The translations under genes and the position numbers were made by a program. The notes under the pieces are model-generated. The model was not told the origin of the DNA. It saw only the letters and a program-made list of their open reading frames with translations, and made no database searches. A DNA stretch of 64,000 nucleotides from positions 62,001 through 126,000 of the forward strand of contig JAFGKW010000036.1 in the NCBI GenBank assembly GCA_016928355.1, in the 5' to 3' direction. Of this stretch, positions 52,989 to 61,199 are shown in pieces. Source of the DNA: Methanomicrobiaceae archaeon (GTDB lineage Archaea > Halobacteriota > Methanomicrobia > Methanomicrobiales > Methanomicrobiaceae). Numbering within the stretch: position 1 is the stretch's first letter; the number at the start of each line of letters is the position of its first letter.

Positions 52989-54731
52989 TTATTTCCAGCT
53001 TATCGTCCATGTGGTCCCGGAAGGGCCTGTTTTCATGGTAACATCTCCTTTGAGCTGGAGTCTGACAATATTGTTAATCACCCTGATTCCAAGAGTCTGT
53101 GATTTGGATTGATCGAAATCAGCGGGAATTCCTATTCCGTCATCTGATATTATCATATTGTAGCGATGATTTTCATCCATGAACATTTTCAGGCTGATCT
53201 TTCCTGACTCCCTGTCCTTAAAGGCGTATTTGATTGAATTTGTTATAATCTCATTTATGATAAGACTCGCAGGAATGGCCTGCCTTATGTCGAGTTTGCA
53301 TCCTCCGGCATCGGTCGAGTGCATTATCCCTGAATCATCGGAGAAGGCCGAAAGTATACTTGCTACGAGGTTTTCAAAGTGTTCCTGGGCGTCTATCTCC
53401 GAGATGTTTTCAGAGAGGTATATTGATTCATGAACTGCAGCAAGGGAATAGATCCTGTTTTCTGCATCGGTAATCGCTTCGATACACTTTTCGTCATCCA
53501 TGAGTATCTTCTGCATCGTCAGAAAACCTATGATGATTGCCAGATTGTTTTTCACCCTGTGATGAACTTCCTGCAGGAGGATCGTCTTCTCCTCAAGCGA
53601 TCGGCGAAGGTCTTCTTTCACTTTTTTCAGGTCTGTGATATCCTGGGCTACTGAAATAACCCCGTTAAATTCACCGTCTTCGGAGAAGACTCCCATCTTA
53701 TTCATTAGTATCCTGCGGGTTTCACCTTCACTTCCCGGAAGGGCGATGGTCTTTGAGACCGGCATATGTGATGACATTGTCTCAAGATCCATTCTGTGGA
53801 TCTCCTCTGCAGACTCCGGAGGATAAATCTCAAAGGCAGTCTTACCGATAAAATCCTCTTTTTTCATCCCCAGAGAAACCAAAAGTGGATTATTGCACAT
53901 AATATGGCGCATGTTACGATCTTTGTACATGAAGGGTATTGGGATGGTTTCAATGAGCGATTCGAGAAATTGTGCCTGGAGCATGAGTTTGTTCTCATAA
54001 TTTTTTCGTTTTGATATGTCCCTGGCAGTTATTATAAAAACAGGCTTTTTATCGAAGGAATAGCTTCTGATCTTCATCTCTACAGGACAGGATGTTCCAT
54101 CCTTTTTTTTATGCTCGGTCTCTATTACATATATGCCTGAATCTGGGTTACAGTTCTCTCTCCTGTCTTTATGATAATCTTTCAGGGTAGGGGGAATGTT
54201 GGTCGTTAAAACAGAGACGGGTTTTCCGATAAGCTCCTCTCTGCTGTATCCAGTATTTATTAATGTAGTATCATTGCATTCGATTATCTCTCCGATCTCC
54301 CCGTCTTCTGTGCATGTGGTAATATAGGTTGTATCTGATAAACTGTTGAAAAAACTGGAATATCTTTTCTTCTCCGTATTGAGCCTTGCAGAGATAAGAG
54401 ATACTGCTGTCCCAATTGTAACGAAGATGGCTGCTCTTCCCATTGCATATATTATTTCTATGTCTGAAAATCCGGTTACGACTGCTACCATGAGTATATA
54501 TACCACTGAAAGCAGGACCGCGACAACCGGTCCTTTTTTAGGATAATAAAATGCGAAAAGAATTATTGGAATATCGATTAAGTGAGGAGTTACGATTGTA
54601 TAATTCAGGTAATAACAGATTCCCAGAATGATGAATACAATGACAGCTGAAAGAATAATTAATGGAAGTATGTCTATTTTGATTCCGCTTTTGGCCTCTG
54701 ACTGACTGTATTTTCGTTCTTTATCCGACAT
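52989..54731 (-). CDS. Membrane PAS sensor kinase of the HisKA_2 type
   Basis: 580 residues. Four to five membrane helices in residues 18-115, two PAS domains (about 130-240, 250-370), then a HisKA_2 box EVHHRVKNNLAII (His near 390) and an ATPase domain with an N box (NEIITNSIKYAF), G1 (DDGIGI) and a G2-like LGIRVI. This is a different kinase class from the ITRHD kinases in the window, typically signalling to stand-alone receivers. No response regulator is adjacent. It converges on the exported-protein gene with a short stem-loop (AGGG/CCCT, about 52968-52982) between. Confidence 0.9.
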   Translation of the reverse strand: MSDKERKYSQSEAKSGIKIDILPLIILSAVIVFIILGICYYLNYTIVTPHLIDIPIILFAFYYPKKGPVVAVLLSVVYILMVAVVTGFSDIEIIYAMGRAAIFVTIGTAVSLISARLNTEKKRYSSFFNSLSDTTYITTCTEDGEIGEIIECNDTTLINTGYSREELIGKPVSVLTTNIPPTLKDYHKDRRENCNPDSGIYVIETEHKKKDGTSCPVEMKIRSYSFDKKPVFIITARDISKRKNYENKLMLQAQFLESLIETIPIPFMYKDRNMRHIMCNNPLLVSLGMKKEDFIGKTAFEIYPPESAEEIHRMDLETMSSHMPVSKTIALPGSEGETRRILMNKMGVFSEDGEFNGVISVAQDITDLKKVKEDLRRSLEEKTILLQEVHHRVKNNLAIIIGFLTMQKILMDDEKCIEAITDAENRIYSLAAVHESIYLSENISEIDAQEHFENLVASILSAFSDDSGIMHSTDAGGCKLDIRQAIPASLIINEIITNSIKYAFKDRESGKISLKMFMDENHRYNMIISDDGIGIPADFDQSKSQTLGIRVINNIVRLQLKGDVTMKTGPSGTTWTISWK

Positions 54732-54939
54732 CAGTCAGCCGCACCCTTTTTCTTTTTCCCCCCGGATAGTATGAATTCAAACAGCAGGTATTCATAAAAA
54801 CTAATATTTAACCTTTATTATTTTATTTGGGTGGTGAAAAATCATGAAAAAAATCATTCCCCGGTATATTATTTTTTCTTATTGCACCTGTCTTTGAATT
54901 AGATTAATGAATGTCGGGATACAATTATAGATTTATAAT

Positions 54940-56517
54940 ATGTACAGGCCGAGTCTTAGACCGGGAGAAGAGCTTGTAAAAACTTCCCCGGGAGTTACGG
55001 TAAAGAATGTTGCTTTTGATGCATTTTTAACCAGCAAAAGAATTATATTTGTAAAACAAACTGATGACTTTCAGGAAAGAAAGGAACTTGTTTTCCCCCT
55101 GAATCTTGTTAAAGAATACATCGCGTCCTCAGACGAATCGGGAACTCCTGACATCAGATTCTCCATCGAAAAGCCTTCGGGAGAGGTCGGTGATCTGATT
55201 CTCAGATTTGTCCAGACCGGAGATTACCGTTATGCCGAGAGGGATGACTGGATTGAAAACCTGAAAAGTCTTTCCCGTGGTGTTGTTCCGGGTCATGGCA
55301 GCGGGGCAGGGAACGCATTCGCGGGAGATACATTCTCACCCGGAGTTCCTTCCGGAGCAGCCTTATCCCGTGATTCAGATATTTACGGCATACAGCCGCA
55401 GGATACGCATGTTCCTTCGCCAAGGTCTTTCAGGCAGTCCCCGCCGGAAGTTGAATATTCCCATCCGCAGGGGTTCTCCCAGCCACCCGTAAGTCCGCAG
55501 GTACCCCCTCCTTTTCCCGGAGAGCAGCCCCGGGCCTCTCCTCCTGCTCCCGGTCCGATCCCTGATGCACCTTCGACTATGTTCTGCAGGTTCTGCGGTG
55601 CAAAGGTTCCCTCCGGCTCTGTATTCTGCCCGTCATGCGGCGGAAAACTGGGTGGACAGCAGGAAATGCGGCAGCCTCCGGTTTCACAGCCTCCTCCTCA
55701 GAGGCCTCCGGAAAATCGGCAACCGGTATCGCCTCCTCCACCTCATCCTCCTGTTCAGCAGGGCGGCGGGTTTGTAGTACCCCCTCCCCCGGTTCAGGGT
55801 GGCTATGGTCAGCAGCCCGGCTATCCTCCCCGTGACGGGGGGATCTCTATGGCGGATGATCGCGGCTACGGGTATGATGCGGGCCGGCAGGCATCTCCCG
55901 TGAACCGAAAAGCCATGATGAAAGAGCAGGCGAAAGCAGAAAAGGCCCGCATGAAAGAGCAGGCCAGGGCCGAGAAGGAGCAGCGCAAAGCGATGAAGAA
56001 GGCGCAGAAGGGCGGCTATGGCGGATATGATGACCCTTACGGCTATAAAGAGAGCAGGATGCCCGAGCCGAAAGTCCTCATAATGATAATTGCGGTCATT
56101 GCAGTAATTGCAGTTGGTGGATATGCTTATACAAGCGGAATGATTGGCGGGGGCACAACCGCCTCCCCGGGAGATTCCCAGTCGTCGTCGACAGCGGCTG
56201 CAACGGCCGTACCGGGTTCAACTACTGTTTCGACGACTTATGGAAACTGGTATTTTGAAGTTTTATATAGTGGAGACTGGTCGGGGACCTATACCTATAA
56301 CGGACAGCAATACTCGATATCCGGATTTGGGTACCAGAAAAGTCCCAATATTACCGATCCCTCCGGAACAATTTCAATAAGCATCACTAAGGATGATGGA
56401 GAAACCGGAAAAGTCATGGAGGTTTCCCTCTATGATGCGAAGAGTGTCCCTGTCGAGACCGAGTTATCTTCTACTGATGCCGGAGAAACAGTTGCAATCG
56501 ACTATGCCGTGAGCTGA
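54940..56517 (+). CDS. PH-like / zinc-ribbon / single-pass membrane protein
   Basis: 525 residues. Order: an N-terminal PH-like domain (1-110, with FDAFLTSKRIIFVKQ), a long Pro/Gln/Gly-rich linker, a zinc ribbon with CxxC pairs (FCRFCGAK and FCPSCGGK, about 208-227), more Pro-rich sequence, a Lys/Glu/Ala-rich helix (about 325-362), a membrane helix (about 375-395) and an external beta-rich domain (about 425-525). This is a modular cytoplasm-to-outside protein, possibly linking a cytoplasmic complex to the cell surface. No catalytic site was seen. It ends 14 bases before gpmA; co-transcription is possible. Confidence 0.8.
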   Translation: MYRPSLRPGEELVKTSPGVTVKNVAFDAFLTSKRIIFVKQTDDFQERKELVFPLNLVKEYIASSDESGTPDIRFSIEKPSGEVGDLILRFVQTGDYRYAERDDWIENLKSLSRGVVPGHGSGAGNAFAGDTFSPGVPSGAALSRDSDIYGIQPQDTHVPSPRSFRQSPPEVEYSHPQGFSQPPVSPQVPPPFPGEQPRASPPAPGPIPDAPSTMFCRFCGAKVPSGSVFCPSCGGKLGGQQEMRQPPVSQPPPQRPPENRQPVSPPPPHPPVQQGGGFVVPPPPVQGGYGQQPGYPPRDGGISMADDRGYGYDAGRQASPVNRKAMMKEQAKAEKARMKEQARAEKEQRKAMKKAQKGGYGGYDDPYGYKESRMPEPKVLIMIIAVIAVIAVGGYAYTSGMIGGGTTASPGDSQSSSTAAATAVPGSTTVSTTYGNWYFEVLYSGDWSGTYTYNGQQYSISGFGYQKSPNITDPSGTISISITKDDGETGKVMEVSLYDAKSVPVETELSSTDAGETVAIDYAVS

Positions 56518-56531
56518 AGGAAGAATAAAAG

Positions 56532-57278
56532 ATGTATAAACTCGTATTGCTAAGGCACGGGGAGAGTGTCTGGAACAGGGAGAACCGGTTTACAGGCTGG
56601 ACCGATGTTGATCTCTCTGAAAAGGGGCTGAATGAGGCTCACAGTGCAGGGAAACTACTCAAAGATGAGGGTTATATCTTCGATATAGCGTACACCTCCG
56701 TCCTCAAGAGGGCGATTAGGACATTATGGATCACTCTCGATGAGATGGACCTGATGTGGATTCCGGTATCACGCTCGTGGAGGCTGAACGAGCGTCACTA
56801 TGGTGCGCTCCAGGGACTGAACAAGTCGGAGACAGCGGAAAAGTACGGTGAGGATCAGGTGTTTATCTGGAGGAGGAGTTATGATATACCTCCACCGCCT
56901 CTCGAAGAGGGTGATGAGAGAAACCCGAAGAACGATCCGAGATATGGCGGCCTGAAACCAGAGGAGTATCCTCTGACTGAATGCCTCGAGGACACAGTCG
57001 AAAGATTCCTTCCGTACTGGAACAATGAGATCGCCCCTGCGATAAAATCAGGAAAGAGGGTGCTGATTGCAGCCCATGGAAACAGTCTCCGTGCCCTGAT
57101 TAAAAATCTTGACAATATCTCGGACTATGAGATCTCGCAGTTAAACATCCCAACGGGAGTCCCGCTTGTCTATGAACTTGATGATGACCTAAATCCGATA
57201 AGACACTACTATCTTGGCGACCAGGCCGCAATAGAGGCCGCGATTAAGTCTGTCGAAGGACAGGGCAAATCAAAATAA
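56532..57278 (+). CDS. gpmA: 2,3-bisphosphoglycerate-dependent phosphoglycerate mutase
   Basis: 248 residues, the family length. [10 protein letters not shown] carries the phospho-accepting His9, [11 protein letters not shown] and [12 protein letters not shown] the substrate-binding residues, and [10 protein letters not shown] the second catalytic His (near 182). It interconverts 3- and 2-phosphoglycerate. Many archaea use the unrelated cofactor-independent ApgM; the bacterial-type enzyme here suggests an old transfer. GGAAG is 11-16 bases before the ATG. Confidence 0.95.
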   Translation: MYKLVLLRHGESVWNRENRFTGWTDVDLSEKGLNEAHSAGKLLKDEGYIFDIAYTSVLKRAIRTLWITLDEMDLMWIPVSRSWRLNERHYGALQGLNKSETAEKYGEDQVFIWRRSYDIPPPPLEEGDERNPKNDPRYGGLKPEEYPLTECLEDTVERFLPYWNNEIAPAIKSGKRVLIAAHGNSLRALIKNLDNISDYEISQLNIPTGVPLVYELDDDLNPIRHYYLGDQAAIEAAIKSVEGQGKSK

Positions 57279-57304
57279 TTTTTTTAGATTATCATTTAAA
57301 CGAT

Positions 57305-57395
57305 AGGGAATAGAATATCCCTTTCATGGCGATTAGGGATTAAGAATTTTTAGAAGGGCATAAGCCCCTTACAGGGCAGCCAGATGCTTATGCCC
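57305..57395. repeat. Cluster of alternative inverted repeats between gpmA and ycaO
   Basis: AGGGA (57305-57309), TCCCT (57318-57322) and AGGGA (57335-57339) allow two mutually exclusive hairpins. ATCCCT/AGGGAT extends the second one to six pairs. GGGCATAAG (57356-57364) and CTTATGCCC (57387-57395) then form a perfect 9-bp stem around a 22-nt loop. It lies just after gpmA on its strand. The role may be 3'-end formation or regulation. Confidence 0.4.
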
Positions 57396-57443
57396 AAATA
57401 GATTTGCAGGATTATTTTCGTTTACGTGAAAAAGGTAGAAGAA

Positions 57444-57466
57444 ATAAAAAAGACCTGGTTCACCAG
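57444..57466 (-). terminator. Terminator overlapping the ycaO stop
   Basis: On the minus strand CTGGT-ga-ACCAG (57466-57455) contains the TGA stop and is followed by a T6 run (57451-57445). Confidence 0.5.
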
Positions 57467-58656
57467 CTGGGTTTTTTCCTTATTCTAGTCTTGTCCATGT
57501 AGGAGACTTCAAGGCCCGGAATTACAACCCTGACTACAGGAATATCTGTTGTTGAAAGATCACATACACACACCCTCCCAGTATGCTCCTTAAGCTCTTC
57601 AAGAGTGACGTTGAGGTCGTCATCGATATACTCGGTGCTCTTGTCGGGAATTTCCGAGAGTTTTATGGTTTCGGCCTCTTCCTTAAACCACATCCTGTTG
57701 ATTCTCTTGAGCCTCTCGTAGCCGGCCTTTTCTATAAGCATCCGGCGTTTGGGATCTTCCCGTCCTCCCTGTAATGAGCTTCCCCTGCTCTGTGCAACCT
57801 CGGTAAGCGCTCTTAAGGCGGCAATCTCCGGGTTCAGGTGTGTTCCTGATCCCATAACAAGCAGCGATGGATCCTTTGTCAGAGTGTCGTCCCCTCCTGC
57901 AGCAACAGTTGGAACGCCGGTCTTTCCATCGATAAGCCACAGGTGAATCTCTACCCCCTTGCTCTCGAATATGTCGAGAATTTCCTTTGCAGGCCCTTCC
58001 TTATCAATAATAATCTTTTTGCCGAGGGATCTTGCATTCTCCGCATCACTCAGGGCATCCCTCTCGATAACCTCGAATATTGCGTGCAGTATTGCCTCTT
58101 CCATTACGTTTCCGCTTGCAAGACCGTTTGTGTCGCTCCTGAAGAGCTGCTGGGCCATTCCGACGGGATCATATGGGTGAAAGACGGCATTGCTGGGGAT
58201 GTAGATCTCCTCGTCGTTCATTATATCCCATGACGGGGTCCAGTGGAGCCTCTCTCCGCTCTCGAGCCTCCGTGGCAGTATGAGGTCTGAGGGATCGACA
58301 GCCCTTGCAAGTCCCATTCCCTCGAAACTGTCATAGATCATATTTTCACCCCTGTATTCGGCATTGTGCCTCTCGATTGCCTCCATCATTGCCGAGACCT
58401 CTGCATGAACAGGGAGTGTTCCCTTTCCGGCATGAACCCTGGTTGAACCCGGCTTTGCTCCCGGCCTTAATGCAGAATAAACCGGTATTCCAAGCCTGTC
58501 CAGGTGTGTTATGTCTTCAACCTCCACAACGCCGATCTCCGGCATCATGGGTTTGATCTTCTCAAGCGTCTTCTCCGGATCGATTACCCTGTGGGTGCCT
58601 TCGAAGTATTCCTTTTTTATTCTGGTTATCCTGATTGGGTTAATATGAGTGAACAT
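57460..58656 (-). CDS. ycaO: YcaO protein, McrA glycine thioamidation type (methanogenesis marker 1)
   Basis: 398 residues. A YcaO domain with the ATP-binding-type segments HAEVSAMMEAIERHNAE (about 82-98), EAILHAIFEVIERDA (about 185-199) and EIAALRALTEVAQSRG (about 277-292). The first and third supply the Glu residues that bind Mg-ATP in the family. In methanogens this enzyme thioamidates a glycine in the active site of methyl-coenzyme M reductase, usually with TfuA; no tfuA gene is adjacent here. It is divergent from DUF2098 and near nikR, which fits a link to methyl-coenzyme M reductase and nickel use. Confidence 0.93.
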   Translation of the reverse strand: MFTHINPIRITRIKKEYFEGTHRVIDPEKTLEKIKPMMPEIGVVEVEDITHLDRLGIPVYSALRPGAKPGSTRVHAGKGTLPVHAEVSAMMEAIERHNAEYRGENMIYDSFEGMGLARAVDPSDLILPRRLESGERLHWTPSWDIMNDEEIYIPSNAVFHPYDPVGMAQQLFRSDTNGLASGNVMEEAILHAIFEVIERDALSDAENARSLGKKIIIDKEGPAKEILDIFESKGVEIHLWLIDGKTGVPTVAAGGDDTLTKDPSLLVMGSGTHLNPEIAALRALTEVAQSRGSSLQGGREDPKRRMLIEKAGYERLKRINRMWFKEEAETIKLSEIPDKSTEYIDDDLNVTLEELKEHTGRVCVCDLSTTDIPVVRVVIPGLEVSYMDKTRIRKKPSW

Positions 58657-58682
58657 TCCTATGAGATGTTTGGAAAACCAAC

Positions 58683-58690
58683 TTTATATT
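58683..58690 (+). promoter_or_regulatory. TATA box for a leaderless DUF2098 transcript
   Basis: TTTATATT places transcription start at about 58712-58715, at the ATG; no ribosome site lies before it. Confidence 0.5.
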
Positions 58691-58714
58691 TTAGTTGCAC
58701 TTAACAAACTGTAA

Positions 58715-58999
58715 ATGGATGAAGTTACGATTCCCGCCGGTTCACTTGTAAGGTATCCCAGGACCGGGACTTCGGGCAAAGCGGGAAACACGATGTTAAT
58801 TGACGGGATTGAATTTGTCCTCATCGAGTCGTCCGGCATGTATTACAGGGTTGATCAGCTCATTTTAGTTGATTCTGTCACGGCGAAGCGTGAGAGGGGC
58901 GAAGAGAAAGGAGCAGAGCGCTTCAGGGAGCAGAAAGAGCTGAGCAGCGAGGAGTTAAAGGACGCGTTTGATGATGTAACCGGCGTGGGTGCCGGATAA
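58715..58999 (+). CDS. DUF2098 methanogen protein
   Basis: 94 residues. An SH3-like beta-barrel start (IPAGSLVRYPRTGTSGKAG, EFVLIESSGMYYRVDQL) followed by a charged helix, matching DUF2098, a family restricted mainly to methanogens. It is divergent from ycaO with 58 bases between and convergent with nikR. Function is unknown; the distribution suggests a tie to methanogenesis. Confidence 0.85.
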   Translation: MDEVTIPAGSLVRYPRTGTSGKAGNTMLIDGIEFVLIESSGMYYRVDQLILVDSVTAKRERGEEKGAERFREQKELSSEELKDAFDDVTGVGAG

Positions 59000-59006
59000 A
59001 AAAAAA

Positions 59007-59429
59007 TTATTCTTCTATCGGGATTGTGGTCAGTTTTACCGAGTCCACTCCCTTCTGGGCCATAAGGCTCTCGGCAATCTTTTTTATCTCTCCCGCATCT
59101 CCCCTGACAAGAATTATTTCAAGACATTTTTCATGAGAAACATGGGAGTGGAGTGAGGACTGTATAATGTTGATATGCTCATGCTGTATCTCGGTCAGTA
59201 CCTGAAGAAGGCCTCTTTGTTCATGATCATAGACCATGGTTATGACGCCCTGCCTTTCACCCTGTACATCGGACATCCACTGATAATATGTGATGTAGCT
59301 TCTAATAGCATCCCGTATCCCTTCCGATCTCGAAGAATATCCTCTGTATTGCAGGATATCGTCAAATTTATCGAGAAGATTCTTCGGGAGTGAAATACCT
59401 ATCCTTGAAAGATCAGAGTCATGTGTCAT
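59007..59429 (-). CDS. nikR: Nickel-responsive regulator NikR
   Basis: 140 residues. A ribbon-helix-helix N-terminus (SRIGISLPKNLLDKFDDIL) and an ACT-like C-terminal nickel domain with the ligands His83, His94, His96 and Cys102, equivalent to H76/H87/H89/C95 of the E. coli protein. As a tetramer it represses nickel uptake genes when nickel is plentiful. No nickel transporter is in the window, but nickel is needed for cofactor F430 and hydrogenases. I found no clear NikR palindrome just upstream. Confidence 0.94.
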   Translation of the reverse strand: MTHDSDLSRIGISLPKNLLDKFDDILQYRGYSSRSEGIRDAIRSYITYYQWMSDVQGERQGVITMVYDHEQRGLLQVLTEIQHEHINIIQSSLHSHVSHEKCLEIILVRGDAGEIKKIAESLMAQKGVDSVKLTTIPIEE

Positions 59430-59599
59430 CTTGTTTCACCTTTTACTTTTGAATAGAGTTAGAATGTATTACTGTTTGTGTCTTTTATTAAAAGTGTTTC
59501 TTACTTGATATGTTCTCTGGGTGGTATGGCTTATATTCTTTAATGCAATTAAATTAAAGTTTAATTAAATCAAAATAAATTGTTTGTGGGGCGAAGCAT

Positions 59600-60106
59600 A
59601 TGCATGCAGTCGTAAGGATAAGAAAGATCAATATACCGGGGGAGATTGGGGTTAAAGATGATTTCCTGAAAGCGGCGGAATCAATATCCTCCCTGCCGGT
59701 TGAGCATTCGATAATATTCGATGCTGACGGGAATGTACTTGAACAAAATACATCGGGTGAGAAGAACAGGATAATTCTCTGGCATTCCGACCTTTTTAGG
59801 CTGTCGGGAAAGATATTCATGCATAATCATCCATTGGGGACATCGTTTTCGCTCAGCGATATTCATACGGCATGCATGCTGGAGATGGCAGGGATGATCG
59901 CTGTTACAGGTAAGCAAATCTACTGTCTCTTTCCCCCGGAGGAGAACGAAACATTCACCCGGAGCGATTACGCCGATATCGTCCGGTGTTATACTGTAAG
60001 GTGCAGGATGCTTCCCCTATCAGGAAGGTTTAAGTCTCCAGACCGGGCCTGGGAGTACGTTGCAATCGACATGGGTCTCCGTTATCTCAGGATTACTTTT
60101 CCCTGA
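59600..60106 (+). CDS. JAB/JAMM-like putative metalloprotease
   Basis: 168 residues. FMHNHPLGTSFSLSDI (about 73-88) resembles the JAMM metal site HxHPx(n)SxxD of RadC-like and deubiquitinase-like proteins. The spacing between the second His and the Ser is one residue shorter than in RadC. A Glu upstream (VLEQNTS region) could complete the site. No RadC HhH domain. Archaeal relatives could cleave SAMP- or ThiS-like tails, but no such gene is near. It is preceded by an AT-rich palindrome (59547-59566) and followed by two tandem hairpins. Confidence 0.65.
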   Translation: MHAVVRIRKINIPGEIGVKDDFLKAAESISSLPVEHSIIFDADGNVLEQNTSGEKNRIILWHSDLFRLSGKIFMHNHPLGTSFSLSDIHTACMLEMAGMIAVTGKQIYCLFPPEENETFTRSDYADIVRCYTVRCRMLPLSGRFKSPDRAWEYVAIDMGLRYLRITFP

Positions 60107-60110
60107 CCGC

Positions 60111-60148
60111 GACGGGTTCCCCGTCAATTACTTCGAAAAAATTCGAAG
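60111..60148 (+). terminator. Two tandem perfect hairpins after the JAMM-like gene
   Basis: GACGGG-TTC-CCCGTC (60111-60125) and CTTCGAA-AAAA-TTCGAAG (60131-60148), starting 4 bases after the stop. They are probably a 3'-end element for the upstream gene. Confidence 0.5.
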
Positions 60149-60154
60149 CCATCA

Positions 60155-60185
60155 ATTATTATATTATAAAAAAAGAACAATTGTT
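60155..60185 (+). promoter_or_regulatory. TATA box and palindromic operator candidate of the second ABC exporter
   Basis: ATTATTATATTATAAA (60155-60170) is followed by the palindrome AACAATTGTT (60176-60185), near the expected transcription start. The resulting leader would be about 90 nt. Confidence 0.4.
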
Positions 60186-60278
60186 TTTATGCAATAATTT
60201 AGTATTTCCGGGGGCAGGAGTTTTTTGTATAGCTTGTGCTCTGAGATTTTTCATTATTGCCGAACAGGGGGTATACCA

Positions 60279-61190
60279 CTGATAGAATTTCAGAATGTGA
60301 CAAAGACATATGGCGAAATGAACGCCGTGGATGGTCTCTCGATGACGATTGGGAGAGGAGAGATATTCGGCCTGCTCGGGCCGAACGGTGCTGGGAAGAG
60401 CACTGCGATACTGATGCTCTGCGGGCTGATACATCCTTCTGCGGGCGAATGCCTGATAGACGGCGTCGAAGTCTCGAAGAACCCGGTAGAGGTCAAGATG
60501 AAGATCGGATATATGCCCGAGGATGTCGGCTTTTATTCGAATCTCACCGCAGCACAGAATCTTGATTTTTTTGGCAAGCTCTATGATATCCCGGTGGAAA
60601 AAAGAGCTGAGAGGATAAATGAGCTTCTTAGGCTCGTGGGGCTTTCAGGGGTCGAAAAGAAGGTCGGTGGTTATTCAAAGGGGATGCGGCAGAGGCTTGG
60701 AATTGCGAAGGCTCTCGTCAACGACCCCGAAGTTGTGATCCTCGATGAGCCAACGGCAAATCTCGACCCGCAGGGAGTATCCGACTACAGGAGGATCATC
60801 AGGGAGATATCTGGGTCGGATAAGACCGTCCTCGTCTCCTCACACATCCTCTCAGAGGTCAGTAAGGTCTGCTCAAGGGTCGGAATCATGCAGAAGGGCC
60901 GCCTTGTCAGGGATGGTTCATGGGACGATCTTGCAAGAAACCTCGATCTCCTGAATCTCCCGGAGATAATCATAAATGTCGAGTCTGTAACAGAGCTGCC
61001 CGGGTTTGCTCACGGCAATATAATCAGAGTCGATTATTCGGGGGATATGACAAAGGCAAGAATTACTGCATCTAAGGATATCAGGACGTTTATCGGAGAG
61101 CAGATGTTCAACGCCGGAATCGTTCCGAGGGAGATCAGCCTCGATGCAGTGACGATGGAGGATGCGATTCTTTCGTATTACAACGGGTGA
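60279..61190 (+). CDS. ABC-2 type exporter ATP-binding subunit, probable CTG start
   Basis: 303 residues when begun at CTG 60279. AGGGGG (60266-60271) is 7 nt before it and alignment with the ABC ATPase at 2824 places the start here (MIEFQNVTK). The only upstream alternative, TTG 60225, would add 18 residues unlike the family and has poor spacing. Walker A GPNGAGKST (34-42), signature region YSKGMRQR, Walker B VVILDEPTANLD and the switch His in SSHILSE are all present. It overlaps nothing, but the permease gene starts 10 bases on. The third gene is a COG1361 surface protein. Confidence 0.88.
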   Translation: MIEFQNVTKTYGEMNAVDGLSMTIGRGEIFGLLGPNGAGKSTAILMLCGLIHPSAGECLIDGVEVSKNPVEVKMKIGYMPEDVGFYSNLTAAQNLDFFGKLYDIPVEKRAERINELLRLVGLSGVEKKVGGYSKGMRQRLGIAKALVNDPEVVILDEPTANLDPQGVSDYRRIIREISGSDKTVLVSSHILSEVSKVCSRVGIMQKGRLVRDGSWDDLARNLDLLNLPEIIINVESVTELPGFAHGNIIRVDYSGDMTKARITASKDIRTFIGEQMFNAGIVPREISLDAVTMEDAILSYYNG

Positions 61191-61199
61191 GTGGTAAGG

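Noticed and set aside
59547-59566. AATTAAA/TTTAATT palindrome before the JAMM-like gene
   Set aside because: Very AT-rich sequence makes such a palindrome likely by chance; no independent support as an operator.
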